32,022 nucleotides of DNA from Oscillospiraceae bacterium (GTDB lineage: Bacteria > Bacillota > Clostridia > Oscillospirales > CAG-272): the NCBI GenBank assembly GCA_015063765.1, contig SVTN01000006.1, positions 1 to 32,022 of the forward strand. Direction: 5' to 3'. The translations under genes and the position numbers were made by a program. The notes beneath the pieces were generated by a model. That model was given only the letters and a program-made list of their open reading frames with translations, was not told the DNA's origin and did not search any database. This document shows, piece after piece, positions 16,247 through 24,823 of this stretch. Every line of letters starts with the position of its first letter. Position 1 is the stretch's first letter.

Positions 16247-16273
16247 AAAGGCAGGAAACAAGCTCCTGCCTTT
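16247..16273. terminator. Terminator hairpin downstream of the minus-strand lipoprotein
   Basis: aaaggcagga-aacaagc-tcctgccttt. Confidence 0.75.
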
Positions 16274-16325
16274 TGTTTATCAATTCCTTTTTTGTTTGCG
16301 GTTATGCCTAAATGTGACAGCCCAT

Positions 16326-16709
16326 TTATTCCTCGGGGACGAAGATGAGAACATAATCTCCAACAAAGAGCGTCAAATTGGTCACGGTTTCGCCCTTGCT
16401 GTTCTCACCGACGGTGACGAGGGCGCGTCCCTTGACGTGATCTAATGTGATGTGATAGTCCGCAGAGGTGGGGGAAAATTCGTCTCTTTCCGAATAAGTA
16501 CCCTTGTAGGTATCCTCGTATTTGGTATCCGTGAAGGTGAGCTTGCCGCCGCCGGCGGTCAGTGTTCCGGTAATGTGGATCTCTTCCTCACCCTTTGTGA
16601 CCGAGAAAAGCTCCCAATCGTATTTTTGAATTCTCGGCGTATTGCCGCAAGCGACAAGGGAGAGGGTAACGAGAATGAAGGAGAGAAGAAGGGCAAGCGT
16701 TTTTTTCAT
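16326..16709 (-). CDS. Small lipoprotein of unknown function
   Basis: MKKTLALLLSFILVTLSLVACGN: signal peptide with lipobox (LVAC). Confidence 0.75.
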   Translation of the reverse strand: MKKTLALLLSFILVTLSLVACGNTPRIQKYDWELFSVTKGEEEIHITGTLTAGGGKLTFTDTKYEDTYKGTYSERDEFSPTSADYHITLDHVKGRALVTVGENSKGETVTNLTLFVGDYVLIFVPEE

Positions 16710-16808
16710 AGCAGCCTCACTTTTGATGTATTATAGACCCATTTTAACATAAAAGCCGCGCGAAATCAAGGGGATATGCACAAAAAGCATCGAAAACGCA
16801 AAAACCTC

Positions 16809-16837
16809 TTGACAAACGGCGGGGGATATGCTATAAT
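16809..16837 (+). promoter_or_regulatory. SigA promoter for the mgtC-like gene
   Basis: TTGACA-17 nt-TATAAT. Confidence 0.88.
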
Positions 16838-16922
16838 TCTTGCTATGTTAACTCTGTGTTAAAAACAGGTAAAGCCATGCCGATATGGCAGGGTATATCA
16901 CATAATGCAAGGAGGACGGAAA

Positions 16923-17651
16923 ATGTTTGATCCGTCACAAATTACATCCTTTTGGGAAATGAATCTGATCGGAACGGTGTGGGAGCTTCTTCTGCGCATC
17001 GTTGTTGCGGGTCTGTGCGGCGCTCTCATCGGTCTTGAGCGCGGCATCCGTCAAAAAGAGGCGGGCATCCGTACTCACGCGATCGTGGCAATGGGCGCAG
17101 CCCTTCTCATGATCATCTCCAAATACGCTTTCGCAGATATGGGCATGGGAGAGGCGCTCTTCCTCGGCACCAAGGGCGCTGACCCGACGCGCGTTGCTTC
17201 GCAGGCGATCACCGCCATTGCCTTCCTCGGTGCAGGTGTCATCTACCGCCACGGCAACGTCGTGAAGGGACTGACCACCGCCGCAGGCGTTTGGGCGACT
17301 GCCGCCATCGGTCTTTGCATCGGTGCGGGACTTTACACCTTGGGTGTTACGGTCGCCGTTCTCGTGCTTCTCATCAACATCTGCTTGCACAAATGGCTTG
17401 TCAGCCTTGAGTCGCTGGCGACCACCGTTTTCACCGTTACCATGAACGACACCCCCGAGGTGATGGACCGTCTGCGCTTACAGCTTGCCGACCACAAGAT
17501 GCAGGTGCAAAGAATGGACGTCAAGCGCAAGGGTGACGGCATGATCAAGGCGCATATCGTGGTCCGTATTCCCAAGAACACCGCGCTCAACGACCTTCTT
17601 CTCTTCCTCAACGAGAATGAGGATGTCAAGGAGTTTTCTGTTGAGGTATAA
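16923..17651 (+). CDS. MgtC/SapB-family membrane protein
   Basis: ELLLRIVVAGLCGALIGLERGIRQKEAGIRTHAIVAMGAALLMIIS ... VASQAITAIAFLGAGVIYRHGNVVKGLTTAAGVWATAAIGLCIGAG. AAGGAGG before ATG 16923. Confidence 0.93.
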   Translation: MFDPSQITSFWEMNLIGTVWELLLRIVVAGLCGALIGLERGIRQKEAGIRTHAIVAMGAALLMIISKYAFADMGMGEALFLGTKGADPTRVASQAITAIAFLGAGVIYRHGNVVKGLTTAAGVWATAAIGLCIGAGLYTLGVTVAVLVLLINICLHKWLVSLESLATTVFTVTMNDTPEVMDRLRLQLADHKMQVQRMDVKRKGDGMIKAHIVVRIPKNTALNDLLLFLNENEDVKEFSVEV

Positions 17652-17682
17652 AAAACCGCCCGAAAGGGCGGTTTTTGTTTTA
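17650..17682. terminator. Bidirectional terminator between convergent genes
   Basis: aaaaaaccgccc-gaaa-gggcggttttt. Confidence 0.85.
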
Positions 17683-20067
17683 TAGTTTCGTCAGCTTGGC
17701 GTAGGTTGCCATCAGCTTTTTTACGGTGCCGTTATCGAAACGGATCTCGTAAAGGGTATCGGCGCCCATCGGGCGGACCGAGAGAACGGTGCCCGTGCCG
17801 AAGAGCAGATGCTTTACACGGTCGCCTGCCGAGAAGGCGGCAGCTCCCGTGCGCTTTGCTTGGGGCGCGCCCGTTGCGGCGCGGCGGGTAAATTCGCTGT
17901 TGCCGACGGAGGGTGCTTCGCGGCGCGGGGGCGATGTTTGACCCTGTGCCTGCCCGAAGGCGGGGCGCGTGGGTACCGTTTTCTCCTTTAAGGCGGGCGG
18001 GATCTCATCCGCGATAAAGCGAGAGGGACGGTGGTATTGGGTGGAGCCGTACATTAAGCGCTCGGATGCGCTTGTGACAAAGAGCTTTTCCTTTGCGCGG
18101 GTGATGGCGACGTAGGCGAGCCGTCTTTCCTCCGACATCTCCTCGGGGTTGGAGATGGAGGCGTTGCCGGGGAAGATGCCCTCCTCGGCACCGGCAAGAA
18201 AGACGATGGGGAACTCAAGTCCTTTCGCCGAGTGAATGGTCATCATGACCACCGCCTCTGCCTCCTCGTCGTACTTATCGACGTCGGACACGAGTGCTGC
18301 CTCCTCGAGGAAGCCGACGAGCGAGGGCTCTTCGGTCTTGGTTTCGTATTCGACGGCGGCGGACACAAGCTCGCCGAGGTTGTCGATATCGCTCTTCATG
18401 GCTTCGCCGCCTGCTTTAAGCATGTCGAGATAGCCCGTCTTTTCCATCACGAGCGGAATGAGCACCGAGGGACGGAGCACTTCGGCGTCAAAGCTCTCGA
18501 TGAGGGCGACAAAGCTCTTCAGTTTTTCGGCGGACTTTGCAATGGCGGGATATTCGTCGGCGTGCTTCATCACCGCGAAGCAGGAGATGCCCTCCCCTTC
18601 GGCGATCGCCGCCACCGTTTCCATCGTCTTGTCGCCGATCTTGCGCTTGGGCTCGTTGACGATGCGCATAAGACGCCCGTCGTCGTTGTGATTCAAAATG
18701 AGGTAGAGATAGGCGAGGATATCCTTGATCTCCTTGCGGTCGTAGAAGCGCATGCCGCCGAGAATACGGTGGGGAACACCGCTCTTGGCGAAGGTGGTTT
18801 CCAGGTGTCGGGAGATCTCGTTGACACGGTAAAGAATGGCGAAATCGCTGTATTTTCTCTTTTGGGTGACGACGAGGCGTAAAATGGTGTCGATGATGTA
18901 GCGGCATTCGCGGTCGCCGTTCTCGGCTTGGTGAACGGTGATTTTTTCGCCCTCCTCACCGTCACACCACAATACCTTTTCGTGGCGGTCCTTGTTGCCT
19001 GCGATCACGGCGTTGGCGGCGGCGAGGATGGTTTTGGTCGAGCGGTAATTCTGCTCCAGCTTAACCACCTTGGCGTCGGGGTAGATCTTGTCGAATTGCA
19101 GGATGTTCTCGATGGTGGCACCGCGGAACTTGTAGATGCTCTGGTCGTCGTCGCCCACCACCATGATGTTGCGGTGTCCTGCCGCCAAGATGGCGCAAAG
19201 ACGGAACTGCGCGGGGTTGGTGTCCTGATACTCGTCGATGCAGATGTAGGAGAATTTGCCCTGATAATAGGTGCGTACCTCCTCGTCCTTCTCAAGGAGC
19301 TTGACCGTTTTCATGATGATGTCGTCAAAGTCGAGCGCGCCGTTCTTTTCTAAGCGTGCTTGATATGCCTCGTAGATGCGGCGGATATGCTTTCCGCGCA
19401 GATCTCTTCCTTCCGTCATTTCATCGGGGGTGCGCAGATGGTCCTTTTCCTCCGAGATGGCGGACATGACCGAACGGATGGGTAAGATCTTGTCGTCGAT
19501 GTTTAATTCCTTCATCACCTCGGACACAAGGCGCTTTTTGTCCTGCGTGTCGTAGATGGAGAAGCCCTCGGGAAGCCCTGCGCGGTCATGGTAGCGGCGC
19601 AAAATGCGCATACAGACGGCGTGGAAGGTGCCCGCCCAGATATCCCTTGCCGACTCCTCCTCGCCAAGGGCGGAAAGAAGACGCTCGCGGATCTCGCCCG
19701 CCGCCTTGTTGGTAAAGGTGATGGCGAGCATCGCCCAAGGGGGGCAGGCGTTGTGGATGAAGGCGGAGAGCAGAGGCTCGATCTCGCGCGCCGAGAGGGC
19801 GCACGCCATCTCCATCGTTTCAATGTCCTCCTCCGTGACGTGGGCGGGGACGTAGTCGGTTTCGTAGGCGGTGCCGTACTTGATGATGTGGGAGATGCGG
19901 TTGACAAGCACGGTGGTCTTTCCGCTTCCCGCACCCGCAAGAATGAGGAGAGGCCCCTTGGCGGTGAGCACCGCTTGACATTGCTCGGGGTTGAGCCGTT
20001 CTCCGTAATATTTTTCAAAAAGCGCTCTTTTTGCCTTCAGGTAGCGCGCTTTGCATGCGTCGGTCAT
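17680..20067 (-). CDS. pcrA: ATP-dependent DNA helicase UvrD/PcrA
   Basis: LNPEQCQAVLTAKGPLLILAGAGSGKTTVLVNRI, CIDEYQDTNPAQF, VVGDDDQSIYKFRGA, VMMTIHSAKGLEFPIVFLAGAEEGIFP, AYVAITRAKEKLFV; PcrA-like C-terminal tail (GDRVKHLLFGTGTVLSV). Confidence 0.95.
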   Translation of the reverse strand: MTDACKARYLKAKRALFEKYYGERLNPEQCQAVLTAKGPLLILAGAGSGKTTVLVNRISHIIKYGTAYETDYVPAHVTEEDIETMEMACALSAREIEPLLSAFIHNACPPWAMLAITFTNKAAGEIRERLLSALGEEESARDIWAGTFHAVCMRILRRYHDRAGLPEGFSIYDTQDKKRLVSEVMKELNIDDKILPIRSVMSAISEEKDHLRTPDEMTEGRDLRGKHIRRIYEAYQARLEKNGALDFDDIIMKTVKLLEKDEEVRTYYQGKFSYICIDEYQDTNPAQFRLCAILAAGHRNIMVVGDDDQSIYKFRGATIENILQFDKIYPDAKVVKLEQNYRSTKTILAAANAVIAGNKDRHEKVLWCDGEEGEKITVHQAENGDRECRYIIDTILRLVVTQKRKYSDFAILYRVNEISRHLETTFAKSGVPHRILGGMRFYDRKEIKDILAYLYLILNHNDDGRLMRIVNEPKRKIGDKTMETVAAIAEGEGISCFAVMKHADEYPAIAKSAEKLKSFVALIESFDAEVLRPSVLIPLVMEKTGYLDMLKAGGEAMKSDIDNLGELVSAAVEYETKTEEPSLVGFLEEAALVSDVDKYDEEAEAVVMMTIHSAKGLEFPIVFLAGAEEGIFPGNASISNPEEMSEERRLAYVAITRAKEKLFVTSASERLMYGSTQYHRPSRFIADEIPPALKEKTVPTRPAFGQAQGQTSPPRREAPSVGNSEFTRRAATGAPQAKRTGAAAFSAGDRVKHLLFGTGTVLSVRPMGADTLYEIRFDNGTVKKLMATYAKLTKL

Positions 20068-20185
20068 AAAACATCCTCTTTTCGTGATCGGTCTTCCTTT
20101 ATTGTAGCATATTTCTCTTCAAAAATCTACCCTTCCGAAAAAGAAAAAGTTTTTTATGGGAAGGGATGGAAAATTGAAAGACATC

Positions 20186-20214
20186 TTGACAAAAAGAAGG
20201 ATTCCATATATAAT
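20186..20214 (+). promoter_or_regulatory. SigA promoter for the Sel1-repeat gene
   Basis: TTGACA-17 nt-TATAAT. Confidence 0.88.
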
Positions 20215-20260
20215 TATAATGTATGAGTATATTTTGCTGATCTTTTAGAAGGAGTCAGAT

Positions 20261-22069
20261 ATGAAGTGTAAGAAATGCGGCTTTGAATGGCAGTCATACG
20301 GGGAAGCGCTTGCTTGTCCCAGCTGTGGCGGTCAAACCGTTTTAACGCAGAGTGAAAAGCAGACCTTGTGGGAAGAAGCCCACGAGGCTGAAATGATAAA
20401 GGATTACGACCTGCTTGCGAAGTGCTACTATGAGTTAGCAGAGCAGGGGGACGAGCGTGCGGCGTATTCGTATGCGGAGTGCTTATACAACGGTGTCGGT
20501 GTCAAGGCAAACGCAGAGGAATCCGTTTTCTGGTACCGTGCATCCGCAAGACGCATGTATCCTGCCGCCGCATACCGCCTTTCGGTCCTTCTTGGCGACG
20601 ACACGCGCTTTGGCGACAGCAAGAAGCAGTCCTTCTTCTGGCTTCGCGTGGCGGCAGAGCTGGGTGACAGCGATGCTGCGGTCCGCTTGGCGCAGGTCTA
20701 CGAGAAGGGTGACGGGGTGGACGCATCCCACCGCCATGCGCTGTTCTGGCTGATGAAGGCGGCAAAGGCGGGACACGGAGGCGCATGCCTCTCCCTCTCC
20801 AAGAGCTATTTTGACGGCAACGGGGTAGAAAAGGATCTCGCCGCCGCCCGTTACTATGCAAGACAGGCGTCCGACGCAGGTCTTCGCGGAAAGCTTGCAT
20901 CCCTGCTCTTTAGCTTCGGCGACAGCAGAGAGCCTGCCGAGATCACCCTTCCCACGCGTGAAGAGGATCGCGTATCCCTCGGTAAGGAAGCAGAGGCGGC
21001 AGGAGAATATGCCATCGCCGCCAGCCTGTATTTCTATGCCGCACGCGGCGGAAACGCCGATGCGACCTACCGCCTCGGTACCTTTTATGAGGAGGGTCGC
21101 GGTGTTCCGAAGAGCCTTCCCGAGGCACGCCGCCGCTACGGCATTGCGGCACGCGCCGACCATCCCGAGGCAACCCTCCGTATTGCCCGCTTCTTAGAGA
21201 ACGGCACGGGCGGTGACAAGGATCTTTCGCTGGCAAGACAGTGCTACGAAAAGCTCGAGGAAATGAACGTTGCCGAGGGTGCATATCTTCTCGGCGAGGT
21301 ATACCGTCAGGGCAAGGACGTTCCCGTGGATTTCCCGCACGCCCTTCGCCACTACCGCAAGGCTGCCGCTCTTGGCTTCAAAAAGGCAGAAACGGCATTA
21401 GAAGAGCTGAAGGTGACTGCCGACGGCATTTACGAGCGCGCCGTATCGCTTGAGGAGCGCGGCGAAATGAAGGCTGCCGTCAAGGAATACCGCACCGCCG
21501 CCGAAATGGGTCATGCGGCAAGCGCGTACACCATCGGCTCTATGATCGAAAAAGAGGCAACGAAGATCGAACAGCGTAAGGAAGCCGTTTCCTTCTACCG
21601 CGTTTCCGCCGAGGGCGGACACATCGGCGGCATCTACCGCTTGGGTCTTTGCTACAGCCGCGGCTACGGCGTGGCACGCAACTATGCCAACGCAAACAGC
21701 CTGCTGACCATCGCCGCCAAGAAGAATTATGAGGGAGCTGCCGAGGAGCTTGCCGTGCTCAAGGCGAGAAAGTATCGCCGCACCGCGCGCCGCTTCTACT
21801 CCATTTCCTCGGTGCTTTACCGCAAGGGTAAGGTTGCGGAGGCGATCAAGTTCCGTAACATTGCCGCAAAGCTCGGCTCGGCACGCGCCATGTTCATGCT
21901 TGGCTGTCACCTGGAGTTCGGTGACGGCGTTGCTCCCGACAGAGCAAAGGCGAGCGCATGGTACACCCGCTCGATGGAGCTTGGCTTCGATCCCGCACGC
22001 TCCGACCTCAAGGGCGGTTTCCTGCGTGCGCGCAAGAAGCTGCTTTTGACCAAAAAGAATATCGTATAA
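20261..22069 (+). CDS. Sel1-like repeat protein with N-terminal zinc ribbon
   Basis: N-term MKCKKCGFEW...LACPSCGG (two CxxC); many SLR units such as AAYSYAECLYNGVGVKANAEESVFWYRASA, ATYRLGTFYEEGRGVPKSLPEARRRYGIAA. Confidence 0.9.
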   Translation: MKCKKCGFEWQSYGEALACPSCGGQTVLTQSEKQTLWEEAHEAEMIKDYDLLAKCYYELAEQGDERAAYSYAECLYNGVGVKANAEESVFWYRASARRMYPAAAYRLSVLLGDDTRFGDSKKQSFFWLRVAAELGDSDAAVRLAQVYEKGDGVDASHRHALFWLMKAAKAGHGGACLSLSKSYFDGNGVEKDLAAARYYARQASDAGLRGKLASLLFSFGDSREPAEITLPTREEDRVSLGKEAEAAGEYAIAASLYFYAARGGNADATYRLGTFYEEGRGVPKSLPEARRRYGIAARADHPEATLRIARFLENGTGGDKDLSLARQCYEKLEEMNVAEGAYLLGEVYRQGKDVPVDFPHALRHYRKAAALGFKKAETALEELKVTADGIYERAVSLEERGEMKAAVKEYRTAAEMGHAASAYTIGSMIEKEATKIEQRKEAVSFYRVSAEGGHIGGIYRLGLCYSRGYGVARNYANANSLLTIAAKKNYEGAAEELAVLKARKYRRTARRFYSISSVLYRKGKVAEAIKFRNIAAKLGSARAMFMLGCHLEFGDGVAPDRAKASAWYTRSMELGFDPARSDLKGGFLRARKKLLLTKKNIV

Positions 22070-22072
22070 AAG

Positions 22073-22104
22073 GAAGAGGTCTCCCCCTGTGGGAGACCCT
22101 CTTC
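22073..22104 (+). other. Strong intercistronic hairpin between the Sel1-repeat gene and luxS
   Basis: gaagaggtctccc-cctgt-gggagaccctcttc; 13 bp with one bulge, no T tract. Confidence 0.75.
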
Positions 22105-22119
22105 GCCTAAGGTGAAACG

Positions 22120-22584
22120 ATGGAGAATATAGAGAGAATTGCAAGCTTTTCGGTGGATCACACCACCCTTACCCCCGGCATCTACGTGTCGCGCGTGGAT
22201 GGGGATGTCGTGACCTACGATCTGCGCACCCGTACCCCGAACACTCCCGATCTCATGGACAACATGACGATGCATAGCCTAGAGCATATGCTTGCCACCT
22301 ACCTGCGCAACTCGGCGATCGCCAAGGACGTGCTGTATTTCGGTCCGATGGGCTGTCAGACAGGCTTTTACCTGCTTGTCCGCAACGCACAAAACGACCG
22401 CGTGCTGTCCGCCTTGAAGGATGCGCTTCGGAAAACGGTCGCCCACGAGGGGGAGATCTTCGGTTGCTCGGCGGTCGAATGCGGCAACTACCGCACCCTT
22501 TCTCTCGCCGCGGCAAAAAAAGAGGCGGAAGCGTATCTTGCCGTCCTCGAACAAAAGGAAGAATGGAGCTTTTGCTATGTGTAA
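22120..22584 (+). CDS. luxS: S-ribosylhomocysteine lyase (LuxS)
   Basis: FSVDHTTLTPGIYVSR, MHSLEHMLATYLRN (HxxEH metal site), YFGPMGCQTGFYLL (catalytic Cys). Confidence 0.96.
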   Translation: MENIERIASFSVDHTTLTPGIYVSRVDGDVVTYDLRTRTPNTPDLMDNMTMHSLEHMLATYLRNSAIAKDVLYFGPMGCQTGFYLLVRNAQNDRVLSALKDALRKTVAHEGEIFGCSAVECGNYRTLSLAAAKKEAEAYLAVLEQKEEWSFCYV

Positions 22585-23299
22585 GCCTTGCAAGGACATT
22601 TCCACCGTTGGCTTTATTTGCCCGATGGACTGTGAGTTAGATGCTGTCAGGCGCCTGCTTGAAAAAACGGAAACGGTGCGCTATGCGGGCATGGATTTTT
22701 ATAAGGGAAGCATCGCGGGCCATAGCGCCGTTGCGGTCAAATGCGGTGTCGGCAAGGTGTTTGCCGCCATGGCGGCAGAGGCAATGATCCTCGGCTTTTC
22801 TCCCGATCTTATCATCAACACGGGGGTAGCGGGCAATCTCGCGGACGGGCTTTCGATCGGGGACGTCGTCGTTTCGTCGTCCGTCGTACAGCACGACATG
22901 GATACCTCTCCCCTCGGTGACCCCGTGGGTCTTATTTCGGGCATCAACAAGGTGTATCTTGAGAGCGACGCGGATGCGTCGGCGTTGATGTGTCGGGTGC
23001 TTGATTCGCTTGGCATCCGTTACGTGCAGGGGGTGGTTGCTTCGGGCGACCAGTTCGTCGCCACGCAGGAGAAGCGCGACTTTATCCGCCAAGCCTTTGG
23101 TGCCGCCTGCTGTGAGATGGAGGGCGCCGCTGTCGGACAGGTCTGCTATGCGTCGGGCGTGCGATTCCTCATTTTGCGTGCCCTTTCGGACGATGCAAAC
23201 GGACATTCGCCCGATGATTTTCCCGCATATTGCGTGAAGGTGTCGGAAACGTCGTCGAAGGTGATTGCGGCGTTTATGAAAGCAATTCCAACATTATAA
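22577..23299 (+). CDS. mtnN: 5'-methylthioadenosine/S-adenosylhomocysteine nucleosidase
   Basis: GFICPMDCELDAVRRLL, VGKVFAAMAAEAMI, INTGVAGNLADGLSIGDVVVSSSVVQHDMD, ATQEKRDFIRQAFGAACCEMEGAAVGQVCYASGVRFLILRALSDDAN. Start at ATG 22577, 8-nt overlap with luxS. Confidence 0.95.
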   Translation: MCKPCKDISTVGFICPMDCELDAVRRLLEKTETVRYAGMDFYKGSIAGHSAVAVKCGVGKVFAAMAAEAMILGFSPDLIINTGVAGNLADGLSIGDVVVSSSVVQHDMDTSPLGDPVGLISGINKVYLESDADASALMCRVLDSLGIRYVQGVVASGDQFVATQEKRDFIRQAFGAACCEMEGAAVGQVCYASGVRFLILRALSDDANGHSPDDFPAYCVKVSETSSKVIAAFMKAIPTL

Positions 23300-23314
23300 G
23301 AGTTTTTGGGGTGA

Positions 23315-23342
23315 TAGGGGGCTTTTTGCAAAAAGCCCCCTA
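23315..23342. terminator. Bidirectional terminator between mtnN and spoVFB
   Basis: tagggggctttttgcaaaaagccccctaattttt. Confidence 0.88.
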
Positions 23343-23346
23343 ATTT

Positions 23347-23907
23347 TTATAGAAACAAGGGTCTTAACTGCTTGCCTGACAGCGCCGCTGTAAGACAGTC
23401 GGAGATGTAGGTGAAATCTGCGACGAGGGAATGCGGCTTTCTCTCGGGGTCGTCTTGGCGCATCGGCACGAAGAAGACCTGCTTGCGCAAAAGAAGCCTT
23501 GAGATGTTTTCAAGGTTCGCCGACATGGAGTCGTTGGAGGCAAGGGCGAGAAGAAGGGGTCTATCCTCTCTTAAATGCGCCTTTGCCGCCATGGTGACGG
23601 GGGTATCGGTGATGCCCTGCGCGATCTTGGCGAGGGTGTTTCCCGTGCAGGGGGCGATCACAAGGGCTTCTAACGGGGTTGTCGGTCCGAGCGGCTCGGC
23701 GTCCACGATGGTGTGAATGATCTCACGGTCGGTGAGGGCGCGTACCGCATTTGCAAACTCCTTTGCCTGCCAGAAGCGTGTGTCGGTAGAAAAGACGTTG
23801 TTTGAAAAAATGGGCAAAAGATCCGCGCCGTCCGCCCGTAAGCGCCGCATGGCGGCAAGCGAATGGGAGAGGGTGCAGAAGGAGCCGGTAAAGGCGTAGC
23901 CTATCAT
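23347..23907 (-). CDS. spoVFB: Dipicolinate synthase subunit B
   Basis: IGYAFTGSFCTLSHSLAAMRRL ... LVIAPCTGNTLAKIAQGITDTPVTMAAKAHLREDRPLLLALASNDSMSANLENISRLL ... FVPMRQDDPERKPHSLVADF; flavoprotein-like, adjacent to the dpaA-like gene. Confidence 0.93.
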   Translation of the reverse strand: MIGYAFTGSFCTLSHSLAAMRRLRADGADLLPIFSNNVFSTDTRFWQAKEFANAVRALTDREIIHTIVDAEPLGPTTPLEALVIAPCTGNTLAKIAQGITDTPVTMAAKAHLREDRPLLLALASNDSMSANLENISRLLLRKQVFFVPMRQDDPERKPHSLVADFTYISDCLTAALSGKQLRPLFL

Positions 23908-23927
23908 GGGTCAAAATCCTTTCGGGG

Positions 23928-24716
23928 TCATGTTTGGTTGAGATGGGTGATAAAGCGGAGAATAGAGCCTGCATACAGCTCACCCGCCGCACGCGGCGCA
24001 AAAACGCCCGGCGCACCGCGCAGGGGAAGGGTGCGCACACAGCTTCCCGTGGGTGTTTTCATTTCTGTGGGCAGTCCGCCGCCAAGGTCGTAGAGAACGG
24101 CGTCCTCGGTGACGGTGAGGAGGGAAAGATTTTCCGCAGGGGCAGGCACGGTGCCAAAGACCAGCCCTTCGGGGATATGGGAGATCTCCTTTAGCGTGTG
24201 CGCCTTGAAGCCGTCCTCGATTGCCTGCTCCTTGACCGTCCCGCGCCGCACGTAGACGGTCACCTCTGCCCCAAGCGCGCGGAGCATTTTTGCCGTTTCG
24301 CGCCCGATGCGCCCGTAGCCGAGCACCGCCGCCGTGACGCGAAAGAAGGCGCGCTCTCCCGCCCTGAGGGCGGTCGCTACCCCTGCGGCGGCGGTGAGGT
24401 AGGCGTTGCCGAGCAGAAATTCCTCGTCCCCCTCGGCATCAAAGAAGACCCGCCCTTCGCAAAAGCTCTTGGGCAAGCGCCCGCCAAAGAGGGCGGTATG
24501 GGACGAAAGAGGAAGCGAGGAGAAGGCAAGGTCGGTCATGGCGACGTGGATATCGTCACGCGTGGCGGGGTAGGGAAGCACAAGCAAGTCAAGCGGCGCG
24601 AAGAACGCCGCCGTCGGCGTTCCTTCCCCCACAAGGCTGACGGTGTGCCCTTCCTTGGTTAAGAAATCGGCGGCAACCTTCATGCGGCGGTCGCCGCCCA
24701 AGAATCCGATCTTCAA
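23928..24716 (-). CDS. spoVFA: Dipicolinate synthase subunit A
   Basis: KIGFLGGDRRMKVAADFLTKEGHTVSLVG ... AAVLGYGRIGRETAKMLRALGAEVTVYVRR ... YDLGG. Probable TTG start at 24716 preceded by GAAAGGA. Confidence 0.9.
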   Translation of the reverse strand: MKIGFLGGDRRMKVAADFLTKEGHTVSLVGEGTPTAAFFAPLDLLVLPYPATRDDIHVAMTDLAFSSLPLSSHTALFGGRLPKSFCEGRVFFDAEGDEEFLLGNAYLTAAAGVATALRAGERAFFRVTAAVLGYGRIGRETAKMLRALGAEVTVYVRRGTVKEQAIEDGFKAHTLKEISHIPEGLVFGTVPAPAENLSLLTVTEDAVLYDLGGGLPTEMKTPTGSCVRTLPLRGAPGVFAPRAAGELYAGSILRFITHLNQT

Positions 24717-24782
24717 AATAAGTAATTCCTTTCGGTTGTTGACGGCAGAGCCGTCTAATACATTATATGAGCAAACAAAAAA

Positions 24783-24806
24783 ACGGGCAAGCGATTCGCT
24801 TGCCCG
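24783..24806 (-). terminator. Terminator downstream of the SPFH gene (minus strand)
   Basis: Minus strand: cgggcaagcg-aat-cgcttgcccg followed by ttttttt. Confidence 0.85.
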
Positions 24807-24823
24807 AAGTTGTTTCGGTGAAT

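Noticed and set aside
22421-22576. 52-aa N-terminal extension of mtnN in the ORF track
   Set aside because: Overlaps luxS out of frame; the MtnN family starts near ATG 22577, which has its own GGAG.
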